A stretch of 64,000 bases of DNA from Cognataquiflexum nitidum (GCF_022538055.1 NZ_JAKZAM010000008.1:62001-126000); one strand, 5' to 3'. Positions 24,589 through 34,994 are shown, counted from the first letter of the stretch. Program-made: numbers and translations. Notes: generated from the sequence alone by a model not told the origin.

Positions 24589-25620
24589 ATGAATAAAATC
24601 ACCAAATTCTTTTGGTTCTGTTCCGGTGCTTATGCCCCTCTTTTGACCAAAACACCCACCGAAACACACAAATATGTCGGTATCGGCGGAACTGTATTTT
24701 TTACTGGACTTTTGGCAGCGATTTCTGCGGGATATGCCCTCTATACTGTTTTCGAATCACCATGGTACGCCATCGGATTTGGATTGGTTTGGGGTTTGAT
24801 GATCTTCAATTTGGACAGGTTTATCGTGGCAAGTATGCGCAAGCGCAACAATGCTTGGGCAGAATGGAAAATGGCCATTCCGAGATTGGTCTTCGCTGTC
24901 CTTTTGGCCATTGTGATTTCCAGACCATTGGAGCTTAAGATTTTCGAAAGGGAAATCAACAGGAAATTGGATGAGAAAAAGACCGAAATGATCGCCCAAA
25001 GTAAGGAAGCGTTGAAAGCTGGATTTTCAGAAATCAATGGATTGGAAGCCAAGAAAGACAGTTTGAAATCAGAAGTTGTTGCTGCGACAACTTTCCGGGA
25101 CAAAGTCCAGCAGGAATATGATTATGAGCGCTTCGGTACCAAAACAGACGGGACAAGCGGGATAGTCGGATTGGGAAGCAATGCCAAGAAAAAAGAACAG
25201 CAACTTGACGTAGCACAAAAAGACCTAGAAGCCCTCCGTGCTGCAAATCAGGTACGTATGGACACATTGGATTCAGAAATCAGAAAACTGACGGCTTTGA
25301 GACAGGCGGAATTTGATAAGATCCAACCCAATATTGACGGATTTGATGGATTGGCAGCGAGATTGGATGCTTTGGAGATTTTGACCAAAGAGAGCAATGC
25401 CATGTTTTGGGCCAATATCATGATCATGCTGCTTTTTGTGGCAGTGGAGACCGCTCCGATTTTTGTAAAATTGATTTCTCCTAGAGGACCTTATGACGAA
25501 TTGTTGGACTTGGCAGAATTGAGAGTTCAGGTATATGCCAATGAACAAACTGTCAAAACCCGGGAAAAAAGCGAACAGAATATTCAGGTATTCAGAACAG
25601 CAAATGGGGTAAGGGTGTGA
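24589..25620 (+). CDS. DUF4407 domain-containing membrane protein
   Basis: Taken from MNKITKFFWFCSGAYAPLL (24589), this is 343 residues. Family features are the N-terminal FWFCSGA, two hydrophobic segments near residues 30-75, NLDRFIVASMRK, a third helix near 100-120, a long charged coiled-coil (about 130-265), and a fourth helix ending VETAPIFVKLISPRGPYD. The coiled region probably lies in the periplasm. Function of DUF4407 is unknown. A TACTTTCG box at 24524-24531 may be its -7 element. Confidence 0.9.
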   Translation: MNKITKFFWFCSGAYAPLLTKTPTETHKYVGIGGTVFFTGLLAAISAGYALYTVFESPWYAIGFGLVWGLMIFNLDRFIVASMRKRNNAWAEWKMAIPRLVFAVLLAIVISRPLELKIFEREINRKLDEKKTEMIAQSKEALKAGFSEINGLEAKKDSLKSEVVAATTFRDKVQQEYDYERFGTKTDGTSGIVGLGSNAKKKEQQLDVAQKDLEALRAANQVRMDTLDSEIRKLTALRQAEFDKIQPNIDGFDGLAARLDALEILTKESNAMFWANIMIMLLFVAVETAPIFVKLISPRGPYDELLDLAELRVQVYANEQTVKTREKSEQNIQVFRTANGVRV

Positions 25621-25689
25621 TTAAATGGTTTATGGTCATCTGCTACTTTCCCGGTGACTCAGTAACATTCTTAGAAAAAATTTAACACA

Positions 25690-26396
25690 TAAATTTTACC
25701 ACATAGTTCATATAGATCACATAGATCTTGATCAAATCCTTTTTTGATTTCCTTTAAAAGCTATGTGGACTATGTGTCTAAATGGTAAGCAAAAAACCTC
25801 AAAAATCAAATCCTTTTATCCAATGATTATTCCAGCATTCGTTAGGGAAAATTTACCACACAGTTCACTTAGAACACATAGATCTTGATCAAATCCTTTT
25901 TTGATTTCCTTTAAAAGCTATGTGGACTATGAGTCTATATGGTAAGCAAAAAACCTCAAAAATCAAATCCTTCAAATCCTTTTATCCAATGATCATTCCA
26001 GCATTCGTTAGGGAAAATTTACCACACAGTTCACTTAGAACACATAGATCGTGATCATTTTTTTTCACTTTAAAAGCTATGTGGACTATGTGTCTATATG
26101 GTAAAATAAAAAACCTCAAAAATCAAATCCTTCAAATCCTTTTATTCAATGATTATTTCAACTTTCGTAAGGAAATATTTACCACATAGTTCATATAGAT
26201 CACATAGATCTTGATCAAATCCTTTTTTGATTTCCTTTAAAAGCTATGTGGACTATGTGTCTATATGGTAAGCAAAAAACCTCAAAAATCAAATCCTTCA
26301 AATCCTTTTATCCAATGATTATTTCAACTTTCGTAAGGAAATATTTACCACATAGTTCATATAGATCACATAGATCTTGATCAAATCTTTATGGAT
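25690..26396. repeat. Five tandem copies of a 157-166-base unit with inverted ends
   Basis: Units begin at TTTACCACA near 25695, 25852, 26018, 26178 and 26344, the last being partial. Each starts with ACCACATAGTTCATATAGAT and contains CTATGTGGACTATGTGTC. These two parts are imperfect reverse complements, so every unit can fold on itself. Other shared parts are AAAAAACCTCAAAAATCAAA and ATTTCAACTTTCGTAAGG. The block fills the gap between the convergent DUF4407 and DUF5686 genes. No open frame of note. Confidence 0.9.
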
Positions 26397-26413
26397 TATT
26401 GTAATTATTCACA

Positions 26414-28840
26414 TCAAAATGAAGCAGTAATGGATAATGTGATGGTCAGGTTTTCTTTAAATGTCGGATTGGCATAGGGACCATATCTGTAAAATGCACC
26501 GAGTCCCCAACCCCTGTATTGGAAACCTGATTTTTGTTTGAGTATGTTGTTTAATTCAATTCCCGATTCGAGGAAACCTTTTTCCATGGTTTTGAAATCG
26601 ACAAAATCATAAAACTCAGGATTACTCAAACTTCCGATAGCAAAGCTTTGGTGAAATTTGAGTTGTGGGGCAAAGATCGCCTTCCCTGCTTTTTTGTAGA
26701 ACAAAGGACCTGTCTGATGGGAATAGCTGGCATGCATACTCCTGTCAGAAAGGAATTCATACAAAAACATGGTCTGTAAATATCCAGGAAATGATAGGGC
26801 AAAGTCCAATGCGTTCCTCTGACCGACATTGATACCATAACCTGAATTGAGGTAGGAAATCGGCAGGTTATCTCCCCAAATCCCATGTGCAGAAAGGTGG
26901 AATTGATTGAGAGAATTACCGGAACTCCATTGGTGTTGGAATTTGAACTCGGTATTCCAAAAATCCACATTTCCCCCAATCGCATCCGGAATGGCTTTGG
27001 ACGCCCGCAAGCTGACGACGGGATAGGACATTGTCCATGATATGAGGTTGTTTCCGATTCTCGATACACTTTCTCCCCCAACAAAACGAAAGTCGATGCC
27101 TGTTTCCGTTGCCGTGAATACGCTCGGGAAATCATCCGAAGGCACTCCTGAAGCATAATTCAAAAAATTGGCCCTGTTTTCTACTGATCCGAAAAAGCCC
27201 AATCTGACGCCCTTTAAGGGCATTTGGGAAAATTCTACGGAATAGCGTTCCACTTCATCCATGCGGTCTGCAAGGAAATTTCTAAATATATTACCTGCAG
27301 AACTGAAGGAATTTGTTTTGGGCAACAACGGTTTTCCCGGTTCGGAGATGTCTTGGCTATAGTAAAAAAGTAATTTGGAGTCATATTTTTTATCCAATCT
27401 GAGTTCTGTTCCTGCTCCATATTTCCAGCCTTTGTCTCTGAATCCATACCTGAAATAACCCTCAAATCTAACTACATCGGACAGGGTTTCATTGGAAGAC
27501 AGGCCCAAACCCAATCCCACACTCTCAAACCTATTGAATCTCAATACCCTGTTTGGAATCAGGTCAACAGGGCCCAATGGAATTCTTCCCGAACTCAGTT
27601 GAGTCAATAATTTGGAAGCCATATTGAGCCTTTTTTTGTCTTTTTCGGGCATATTGTCAAACCTCACATAGGTGAGATACTCCCGGGAAGTAAGGGAATC
27701 CAAACGGAGATTTCCCCAATCATAAAGGTCATTTTGAATGTCAAAGTTGAGTGCAATCGGCCCGAACTTCGTACTCCGATCTAGCTCATTGATTTGTACA
27801 TCGGAGAGGAAAGTCTGGTTTGTAATCTTAAAAGCTTTCCCCTCAAATTCCATTTCCGGCGCAAGGTAGATACTGTTCAGTTGCTCAGGAAACCAATTTT
27901 TGCCATCCCAACGGTTCTTTTGTTGCAATTCAAAAAGTAGGTTTGTATCTGGGTCTGATGGTTTGATGACCATGTTTTCCAAGGCAAATTGGATAGAAGA
28001 AATGTACATCAAACCTTTACCCAATTGGTAGACTTTACCTTCTTTGGGTTGGTAGCTGATGATGTAAGAAGTGCCGATTTCATTTTGGATACTGTCTTCG
28101 AGGAAGTAATCGTATTTCCGCAACCCGTCATTGGAGAGTGGGTTGACATAAGGGACTTCAAGGATTTTGATATGGTCTGTGTAAAATGAGAAGGGCTGAA
28201 AACTGCTCGAAGCCATGGCCACAAGCGGGTTTACTATGCCCGACATTTTGGAGGCTTTGACTGTTTCGTTCCTTTTTCCGGGCTTTTTGAATACCACTTC
28301 GGAGAAGCTTTCAGTCATAAAAATGTGCCCGCCTTGGAGAAAATTTACTGTGGTATCATCCACTTCAGGCTGTTCGTTGAGCCCATCCAAAGTCATGACC
28401 ATTTTATTGTAGCTCGAAAATTTGTATGAATCGAGTCTGTCAGGATTGTTTAGGTTTTTGTTGGCAATTGCTTTGCGGATGATGGGCAAGGCAGGATTTT
28501 CACCGGCAAGGATTTGTACTTCGCCCAATTCTACAGTCCGTGGTACCAAAAAAACATCCGGTCTTGACTGTAGAGCCTGAAGGGTAATTTCTTGTTGGAA
28601 ATATCCGACATGTGAAATGATCAAAACCTCATTGTCTACAAACGGATCCAGTATAAACAATCCCCTGACATCGGTAGTCGTTCCCTTTCGTTCTTTTCCT
28701 TTTACCTGGATATTTACAAAAGGAATGGGTTGGTTTGTTTTTTGGTCATAAACATGACCTGATAGCAGGGATTGACCAAAAATGGTTAAAGGAAACAAAA
28801 CCAACAAGGTACCCAAAAATAGTATGTGGCTGATTTTCAT
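26414..28840 (-). CDS. DUF5686 and CarboxypepD_reg-like domain outer-membrane protein
   Basis: This 808-residue protein has a signal peptide ending LTIFGQS. Residues about 25-115 form a CarboxypepD_reg-like domain (LSGHVYDQKTNQPIPFVNI, TTDVRGLFIL). The remainder is a large DUF5686 region with NPALPIIRKAIANK and many beta strands, ending ENLTITLSITASF, a typical aromatic barrel end. These proteins are predicted outer-membrane barrels of unknown function found across Bacteroidota. The gene ends in the tandem-repeat block. Confidence 0.9.
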   Translation of the reverse strand: MKISHILFLGTLLVLFPLTIFGQSLLSGHVYDQKTNQPIPFVNIQVKGKERKGTTTDVRGLFILDPFVDNEVLIISHVGYFQQEITLQALQSRPDVFLVPRTVELGEVQILAGENPALPIIRKAIANKNLNNPDRLDSYKFSSYNKMVMTLDGLNEQPEVDDTTVNFLQGGHIFMTESFSEVVFKKPGKRNETVKASKMSGIVNPLVAMASSSFQPFSFYTDHIKILEVPYVNPLSNDGLRKYDYFLEDSIQNEIGTSYIISYQPKEGKVYQLGKGLMYISSIQFALENMVIKPSDPDTNLLFELQQKNRWDGKNWFPEQLNSIYLAPEMEFEGKAFKITNQTFLSDVQINELDRSTKFGPIALNFDIQNDLYDWGNLRLDSLTSREYLTYVRFDNMPEKDKKRLNMASKLLTQLSSGRIPLGPVDLIPNRVLRFNRFESVGLGLGLSSNETLSDVVRFEGYFRYGFRDKGWKYGAGTELRLDKKYDSKLLFYYSQDISEPGKPLLPKTNSFSSAGNIFRNFLADRMDEVERYSVEFSQMPLKGVRLGFFGSVENRANFLNYASGVPSDDFPSVFTATETGIDFRFVGGESVSRIGNNLISWTMSYPVVSLRASKAIPDAIGGNVDFWNTEFKFQHQWSSGNSLNQFHLSAHGIWGDNLPISYLNSGYGINVGQRNALDFALSFPGYLQTMFLYEFLSDRSMHASYSHQTGPLFYKKAGKAIFAPQLKFHQSFAIGSLSNPEFYDFVDFKTMEKGFLESGIELNNILKQKSGFQYRGWGLGAFYRYGPYANPTFKENLTITLSITASF

Positions 28841-29307
28841 AGATTGAATCTCTAAACGAATTCTTATACCCTTCCAGTGTGAAAATGTTTTCCTATTTAC
28901 ACCAAAGCAGGTTTTAAGTGACCGGATTAGAAGTTTTGGAGGCCTTGCCCGCTAGTCATACAATTTCAGGGAAAGGTCTCCGCTTTGCCAATTATCCGCC
29001 AATCCCAAAATTGCATCTTATTTATTGGACTTATCAGCAATGAAGTCATCATTAGGATGTTGTCATTTTCTGGTATGATTCCGATTTTTTCTGCAGCAGA
29101 TGGCCATATTTATGCAAAGTTCCGTCTTTATTAAGGGTATGTCACTAATTTGGATTTTTTTTGTTGGACTGATAGGTGCTGTTTGCATCAATTAATTGTT
29201 TTACAAAAAGAACAGTAAGTTTTTATGATCTTGGATTTTCTTAAAATTCCTGGTAGCGGATTCATTGTTTGACTTTTTATAGTTACTTGTCATCCGGCAG
29301 TTGTCTT
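28841..29307. other. Intergenic region without recognisable genes
   Basis: 467 bases between DUF5686 (minus) and the VIT1-like gene (minus). Only short frames under about 45 codons are present, none with family features. No clear terminator or repeat was noticed. Confidence 0.5.
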
Positions 29308-30042
29308 TTAGAGTTTTGTGAGAAGAGATTCCAAAAAGTCGCCTACAAAATAAGCTACCAAAGCAGCGAGAAAGCCCAGCAACAAGGTTTCTGTAATGCT
29401 TTTGAGCGTGTTGGTCTGATTTACAAAACTCTTCAACCACCCCACTACTAAAAATGCGAAACCCGTAAATAAACTTGTCCAGAAAAAAAGATCAATTTCT
29501 GTGACCCAGAGCAAATCATACACATAGATCATCAATGGGATAAATCCCACCAAGATAAAAGAAACTAAGGTAGCCAATCCGATTTTGAAAGGGCTCTTGG
29601 AATCCTCCATCATATTGAGTTCATCTTTCATCATTTCATTTACCCAACGGTCCTTGTCTGACACGATGACGTCGACCACTTTTTCCAGTAATTCACCTTC
29701 AAAACCTTTGGATTGGTATATGTCGACGATTTCTTGCCTTTCTTTGTCAGGAATGTTTTCGACTTCCCAATATTCAATATTTTGGTGCTTTGTATAATTT
29801 TCTTTTTCAGACTTGGCAGAAAGGTAAGCCCCAACAGACATCGAAAATCCATCGGCAAGGAGATTGGCAAATCCCAAAATGATGATGATTGAGGCATCTA
29901 GATTTGCGCCGACAGCACCTGCTACGACAGCAAAAGTGGTGACAGCCCCATCTATGCCTCCATATACAAACTCTCTGAGGTAGTTTTGGAGATTTCCTGC
30001 AAAGCTGATTTCCTTGTGAATTTTTGCTTCCTGCATCTTCAT
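29308..30042 (-). CDS. VIT1/CCC1 family metal transporter
   Basis: This 244-residue membrane protein starts with a short cytosolic part. The CCC1/VIT1 signature follows: REFVYGGIDGAVTTFAVVAGAVGA (helix 1) and GFANLLADGFSMSVGAYLSAKSE (helix 2). A charged cytosolic metal-binding-type loop (about residues 80-150, rich in Glu/Asp and Met) leads to three C-terminal helices. Family members move Fe2+ or Mn2+ out of the cytosol by proton exchange. Specificity cannot be judged here. It lies 61 bases downstream of the M19 dipeptidase gene on the same strand and may be co-transcribed. Confidence 0.9.
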   Translation of the reverse strand: MKMQEAKIHKEISFAGNLQNYLREFVYGGIDGAVTTFAVVAGAVGANLDASIIIILGFANLLADGFSMSVGAYLSAKSEKENYTKHQNIEYWEVENIPDKERQEIVDIYQSKGFEGELLEKVVDVIVSDKDRWVNEMMKDELNMMEDSKSPFKIGLATLVSFILVGFIPLMIYVYDLLWVTEIDLFFWTSLFTGFAFLVVGWLKSFVNQTNTLKSITETLLLGFLAALVAYFVGDFLESLLTKL

Positions 30043-30103
30043 GGTTCAAACAATATACATTCAAAAAAAATAACTTTCATTCTAAAATCGTAAAACAGGT
30101 GAT

Positions 30104-31264
30104 TTACAGGTTTTCCATCAAAAATCTTTTCACATTCTCTCCCATGATGGATTTGATTTCTTCATCAGAAAAACCCTCTTTCATCAGTTCTTCCACGATA
30201 ATTGACAAACCTGTGATATCAAAAGGCACGGCGACAAAGCCATCATAATCCGATCCAAGGGCAATATGCTGTATGCCGACAAGGTTTTTGACCCGCTTCA
30301 TGCAGGCTACGATTCCTTTGATTTCATCCTCTCCGACAGCCATATCAAAAAATGCAATTCCGATAATCCCACCATTGGCTGCTATCCCTCTAATTTGATC
30401 ATCAGAAAGGTTGCGAGGGGAATTCAGCACCGCACGTATACCGGTATGTGAGACCATCACCGGTTTGGTTGAAAGAGACAAAACATCATCAAACATCTTC
30501 GGGGAAGCATGCGCCAAGTCAATGATCATATTGAGTTCATTCATCCTTTTGACAACCATTTTTCCAAAATCTGTCAGGCCTTCCCCACTCATACCATGTG
30601 CTGATCCGCCTAGTTCATTGTCAAAAAAGTGGGAAGGACCAATAAGCCGGACACCTGCTTCATAAGCTTTTTCAAGATTTTCTATTTTTCCCTCTAGTGC
30701 ATGCCCGCCTTCGATACCTAACAATCCTCCTATGATGTTTTTATTTGTTTTTCTCATTTCAGCCAGCCGCATTACATCTTCTCGGGATTTAATTATGATG
30801 AAATTTCCATTAAAGTCCTGTGAAAACTCCTCTAGCTGGGCAGTTTGGTAAAGGGTACGCTTCATCAGGCTAAACCAATTTGATACCGGTCTGCCCTGAG
30901 CGATATTGAGTAAAGTAATGTTGTCTGTGGCATCAGCGGTGTTGATTTCCATGTTTTGGCCAGTCGGGGTCTTTGATACCACCGTGAATACCTGCATGGC
31001 TACATTTCCTTCTTGCATTCTTGGAAAATCCACATGTCCATATTCAGACTTTTGGGTAAGGTCTCTTCCCCAAAGCAATGCATCGCAATGCAGATCCGCC
31101 ACAAAGTCAAGGGAATTGAAAAGTGTCAATGCCTCGGGAGAGACCTTATAGGGGGGGAGAGATTTGACAGGATTCCCCTCTTTTTCGATTTTGGCAGGAA
31201 CCACCATGGTGGCAATCCAATAGATAAGAAAAAGGCTAATTAAAGTCACAAGGGTTTGCTTCAT
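30104..31264 (-). CDS. Membrane dipeptidase, peptidase family M19
   Basis: Taken from MKQTLVTLISLFLIYW (31264), this is 386 residues with an N-terminal membrane anchor or signal. Zinc-site motifs are visible: FVADLHCDAL (HxD), LLGIEGGHALEG with the bridging Glu, IDLAHASP, MVSHTGIRAV and the active-site IALGSDYDG. These match renal-dipeptidase-like enzymes, which cleave dipeptides including those with D-residues. Location is inferred to be the periplasmic face. Confidence 0.94.
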   Translation of the reverse strand: MKQTLVTLISLFLIYWIATMVVPAKIEKEGNPVKSLPPYKVSPEALTLFNSLDFVADLHCDALLWGRDLTQKSEYGHVDFPRMQEGNVAMQVFTVVSKTPTGQNMEINTADATDNITLLNIAQGRPVSNWFSLMKRTLYQTAQLEEFSQDFNGNFIIIKSREDVMRLAEMRKTNKNIIGGLLGIEGGHALEGKIENLEKAYEAGVRLIGPSHFFDNELGGSAHGMSGEGLTDFGKMVVKRMNELNMIIDLAHASPKMFDDVLSLSTKPVMVSHTGIRAVLNSPRNLSDDQIRGIAANGGIIGIAFFDMAVGEDEIKGIVACMKRVKNLVGIQHIALGSDYDGFVAVPFDITGLSIIVEELMKEGFSDEEIKSIMGENVKRFLMENL

Positions 31265-31490
31265 TGTATTTGGGGCTTTAGCTTTGAATATAAGCAAAAA
31301 ATAAAATATGGTTTTCTATGGCTTGCCAATAACTCAAAATTCAAGAAAAAAGTAACAAATAATCATTTTTTAGACTACCGTTGACAGTAAATAGGTTACA
31401 ATGAAATTTTCACCCAAATTATATAATTTTAATAGAATGAAATAAAAATAACAAAATGAAACAACAGGGGGGAAGTGTTTTTTCGGACTC

Positions 31491-31898
31491 TCAATTTTCC
31501 TCCAAAACCTCCTCTCCGGTTTTGATAGGGATCAGGTTTTCAAATTCTTCCATTGTAAACAGCCTTGACCTGATCAAAAAACGGATCCCCATCGGTATTT
31601 CTATCGAAAAACTGCTGCCTCTTCCCGGTGTCACGTCCAAGGTGAGTTCGGTATGCTTCCAGTATTCAAATTGATCTGCACTCATAAAAAAATCGCAGTC
31701 ATATACTTTTCCCATCCAAATGTCATTGGCGCCAACTTTGAAATCTCCCTTTTCGAAGCACATTGGCGATGAACCGTCACAGCAGCCCCCACTTTGATGA
31801 AACATAAGGTCAGTTCCAAAGCGTTTTCTTAAAGTGTCAATCACCTCCATCGCAGCCTCTGTAATCAGGACTCTTGGCAAATTGGTCGCTTGTGTCAT
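31491..31898 (-). CDS. DUF779 protein, aldehyde dehydrogenase partner
   Basis: This 135-residue protein has the DUF779 core FHQSGGCCDGSSPMCFEKGDF, with closely spaced Cys residues that could bind metal or act in redox, and YWKHTELTLDVTPGRG. Genes of this family frequently sit beside acetaldehyde-type aldehyde dehydrogenases. Here the dehydrogenase lies 228 bases upstream on the same strand. Its role is unknown. Cytosolic by lack of signal. Confidence 0.9.
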   Translation of the reverse strand: MTQATNLPRVLITEAAMEVIDTLRKRFGTDLMFHQSGGCCDGSSPMCFEKGDFKVGANDIWMGKVYDCDFFMSADQFEYWKHTELTLDVTPGRGSSFSIEIPMGIRFLIRSRLFTMEEFENLIPIKTGEEVLEEN

Positions 31899-32126
31899 GG
31901 TTTTTTGGTTTTATTTTTAAAGCTAATTTGACCATAGACGACGGTCCACAGTCCATACCTGTCCGCCGTGGCGGAGCCGCTACAAATGCACTTCGATCCG
32001 AGTCTTATATGGCTGGCGGCAAGGAACAACATAATTATCTATAATAACTATTTTTTGTAAAAAATGAGAAGTTTCCTCCATTCAAAGGAAACCTCTCAAA
32101 TCTCAAATCTCACGTCTCAAATCTCC
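31899..32126. other. Spacer with GC-rich inverted repeat between the dehydrogenase and DUF779
   Basis: Contains GTCCGCCGTGGCGGAGCC near 31959-31976, a short GC-rich palindrome out of keeping with the AT-rich surroundings. A similar CTCCGCCGCGGCGGAC occurs near 54301. A CTCAAATCTCAAATCTCACG low-complexity stretch precedes the dehydrogenase stop. Confidence 0.5.
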
Positions 32127-33653
32127 TTAAAAGAAGCCGAGTTTTTTCTTATTGTAAGAGATGAGCATGTTTTTGGTCTGACGGTAATGGTTGAGCATCA
32201 TCAGGTGATTCTCTCTTCCAAAACCTGATTTTTTGTACCCTCCAAATGGTGCATGTGCCGGATAAGCATGGTAGCAATTGACCCAAACCCGACCTGCAAG
32301 TATCGCTCTTGGTACCTGATACAATTCATGGGCATCCCTTGACCAAAGTCCTGCTCCCAAACCATACATGGTGTCATTGGCGATGGCAATGGCTTCTTCT
32401 GTGGTTTTGAAAGTAGTCACCGAAACCACAGGTCCGAAAATTTCCTCTTGGAAAATCCGCATTTTGTTATGGCCCTTGAAAATCGTCGGCTGTATATAGT
32501 AGCCATTTTCCAATCCGGAATTCAGTGACGCTTTTTCACCGCCGCAAAGTACTTCTGCACCTTCCTGCTTTCCGATATCGAGATAGGATAGGATTTTTTC
32601 GAACTGATCATTAGAAGCCTGCGCGCCCATCATGGTATCTTCAGCCAGAGGATGTCCCATTTTGATGGCCTTGGTGCGTGCGATTACCCTTTCCATAAAT
32701 ACCTCATAGATGTCCTCATGGACCAGAATTCTGGATGGGCAGGTACAGACTTCGCCTTGGTTCAAAGCAAATAAAACTGCACCTTCTACCGCTTTGTCGA
32801 AGAAATCATCATCGGCATCAGCCACGGATTTCATAAAGATATTTGGGGATTTTCCGCCGAGCTCCATGGTGACAGGAACAAGATTTTCGGAGGCGTATTG
32901 CATGATCAAGCGACCTGTAGTTGTCTCTCCTGTAAAGGAGACTTTGGCAACTCTATTGGAGGAAGCAAGTGGTTTTCCGGCTTCTACACCAAATCCGGTT
33001 ACCACATTAAGTACTCCCGGAGGAAGGATGTCGCCGATCAGTTCCATAAGGACCATGATGCTTGTTGGGGTTTGTTCGGCAGGCTTCACGACCGTGCAGC
33101 AGCCGGCAGCAAGCGCAGGAGCTATTTTCCATGTCGCCATCAAGAGTGGAAAATTCCAAGGAATGATCTGTGCCACGACCCCAAGCGGTTCATGAAGGGC
33201 GATGCTGACAGTATGCTCGTCGTGCTCTGAGATGGTGCTTTCGTCAGCCCTGATGACACTTGCAAAGTACCTAAAATGGTCAATTACAAGCGGCAGATCC
33301 GCAGCCCTTGTTTCCCTGAGCGCTTTTCCGTTGTCTATTGTTTCTATCCTTGCCAGCATCTCAAGATTCTCTTCGATGACATCGGCTATTTTATTCAATA
33401 ATTTGCTTCTTTCAGTTACTGAAGTTTTGGACCAAGAGGGAAATGCCGCATGGGCTGCGTCTAATGCTTTTTCAATATCTGCTTTGTTGCCTCTTGCTGC
33501 TTTTGAAAATACCTTGCCATCGATCGGGGAGATGTTGTCAAAATACTCACCGGAAGAGGGGGCCACCCAGTTTCCGCCGATAAAGTGGTCATACTTTTCT
33601 TTGATGTGAGGCCTCTCTACAGGCTTCGCTTCTGATAATGTTAGTGTTGTCAT
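32127..33653 (-). CDS. NAD(P)-dependent aldehyde dehydrogenase (acetaldehyde-type)
   Basis: This 508-residue protein has full family length. It contains the cofactor-binding [31 protein letters not shown], the catalytic Glu in [13 protein letters not shown] and the catalytic Cys in [14 protein letters not shown]. The CTCPSR form is typical of the acetaldehyde dehydrogenase AldB/ExaC group. It oxidises aldehydes to acids in the cytosol. It is transcribed divergently from an AraC regulator 222 bases away, the likely local activator, and is followed by DUF779. Confidence 0.95.
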   Translation of the reverse strand: MTTLTLSEAKPVERPHIKEKYDHFIGGNWVAPSSGEYFDNISPIDGKVFSKAARGNKADIEKALDAAHAAFPSWSKTSVTERSKLLNKIADVIEENLEMLARIETIDNGKALRETRAADLPLVIDHFRYFASVIRADESTISEHDEHTVSIALHEPLGVVAQIIPWNFPLLMATWKIAPALAAGCCTVVKPAEQTPTSIMVLMELIGDILPPGVLNVVTGFGVEAGKPLASSNRVAKVSFTGETTTGRLIMQYASENLVPVTMELGGKSPNIFMKSVADADDDFFDKAVEGAVLFALNQGEVCTCPSRILVHEDIYEVFMERVIARTKAIKMGHPLAEDTMMGAQASNDQFEKILSYLDIGKQEGAEVLCGGEKASLNSGLENGYYIQPTIFKGHNKMRIFQEEIFGPVVSVTTFKTTEEAIAIANDTMYGLGAGLWSRDAHELYQVPRAILAGRVWVNCYHAYPAHAPFGGYKKSGFGRENHLMMLNHYRQTKNMLISYNKKKLGFF

Positions 33654-33824
33654 GATTTAGATTATTTTGGATTGACTCAAATTTCACCCATATTTTTTCC
33701 AAAAAATCCACCAATCTGATCATGTCATCCACCTGACTTGATCAATTTGGTGTTTCCGGCCAATCCAACCCTAAAAATAAAGGAAAAGACTTTTACAATT
33801 TTGCCCTTGTAAGGCCGATTGGTT

Positions 33825-33854
33825 TTTGAAAATAATTCTTAATTACTAACTTTA
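33825..33854 (+). promoter_or_regulatory. Candidate promoter of the AraC gene
   Basis: TTTG (33825-33828) and TAACTTTA (33847-33854, one base off TAnnTTTG) are 18 bases apart. The start codon is 21 bases downstream. Confidence 0.35.
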
Positions 33855-33875
33855 ACATTACCCAAAATATCCAAA

Positions 33876-34796
33876 ATGCAAAATAACTTTATCGCCGGAG
33901 TCCCTTGGAGGAAGGAAAAAGACCTGAAAACACTTGTGGAAAACAGGACTACCTATACTTTAGACGATTGTGAACTCAATATTTTTGAGACCCACCAAGA
34001 GGCAAAGAATGTTAATCTGAGTTTTGGAGATCTGGTATTGACCACCATGCTCAAAGGGAAGAAGGTCATGCATCTCTTCGAAAAACCCGGATTTGATTAT
34101 TTGCCCGGGGAATCTGTAATAGTACCACCCAATGAAATCATGAAAATTGACTTCCCTGAGGCCAAAATGGACAATCCTACTCAGTGCATCGCATTGTCTA
34201 TCTCCAAGGAAATGATTGAAAATACCTTCAACCTTCTCAACGAAAGGCTTCCAAATAAAGAAGTAACCAAAGATTGGGGCTTGGACCTTTCTTACTTTCA
34301 TTTGATCAATACCCAAGACCTTTCTGAAATTATTAACAGGTTTATCAGAATAGGGGTAAAAGAGAGGTCTAAAGAAAAAGACCTCATTGCCTCATTTGCG
34401 CTTAAGGAGCTTTTGATCAGGCTTTCTCAAACCCAAGCAAGGGAAATGTTGGAAAAAACTTATAAGACATTGTCATCCTCAAACAGGATGGCATTTGTGG
34501 TTGATTTTATTAAGGCCAATATCCGCGAAAACCTAAACTTGGATGAACTCAGTTCAAAGGCCTGTATGAGCAAGGCTCATTTTTCCAGAACTTTCAAAAT
34601 GGAACTGGGCATCTCTCCGATGGATTATATCCTGAAGGAAAGGCTCAAACTTGCAAGGCACTATCTGCAAATTGCAAATTATCAGATCCAAGAAGTGTGT
34701 TTTATGTCCGGCTTCAACAATATCACTTACTTTATCCGGGCATTCAAAAGTGAATTCGGTGTTACGCCGAAGGTTTTTCAGTTAACAAAGAAATAA
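33876..34796 (+). CDS. AraC family transcriptional regulator
   Basis: This 306-residue protein has an N-terminal AraC-type ligand or cupin-like domain (about residues 30-180) with FEKPGFDYLPGESVIVPP. The C-terminal pair of helix-turn-helix motifs is LNLDELSSKACMSKAHFSRTFKMELG and QIQEVCFMSGFNNITYFIRAFK, followed by GVTPKVFQ. It is divergent from the aldehyde dehydrogenase and probably controls it, sensing the aldehyde or its precursor. That role is inferred from position. Confidence 0.92.
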   Translation: MQNNFIAGVPWRKEKDLKTLVENRTTYTLDDCELNIFETHQEAKNVNLSFGDLVLTTMLKGKKVMHLFEKPGFDYLPGESVIVPPNEIMKIDFPEAKMDNPTQCIALSISKEMIENTFNLLNERLPNKEVTKDWGLDLSYFHLINTQDLSEIINRFIRIGVKERSKEKDLIASFALKELLIRLSQTQAREMLEKTYKTLSSSNRMAFVVDFIKANIRENLNLDELSSKACMSKAHFSRTFKMELGISPMDYILKERLKLARHYLQIANYQIQEVCFMSGFNNITYFIRAFKSEFGVTPKVFQLTKK

Positions 34797-34966
34797 CCAA
34801 ACATCCTTTGGATATTCAAAAATTGTTAAAAAATATTTTATGGTTTTTATGGTCTTTTGATATGCTTTTGTTAAGTTTAAAAAATTTTGGTAGCGAAAAA
34901 ACTTTAAAAGTTAACCATTTGCCAAAGTTTATACGGCTGTAGTCAGTTACAAATAAACCCACTCTT

Positions 34967-34994
34967 GGAGTCTTTTACAAAGACTCCTTTTTTT
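34967..34994 (+). terminator. Strong intrinsic terminator
   Basis: GGAGTCTTT and AAAGACTCC form a perfect 9-base stem around TAC, followed by seven T. It lies 170 bases after the AraC stop, so the transcript has a long 3' end, or the hairpin ends a small RNA. Confidence 0.85.

Noticed and set aside
26626..27156. 176-codon overlapping frame in the DUF5686 gene
   Set aside because: Same-strand alternate frame inside a well-supported gene, with low-information composition.
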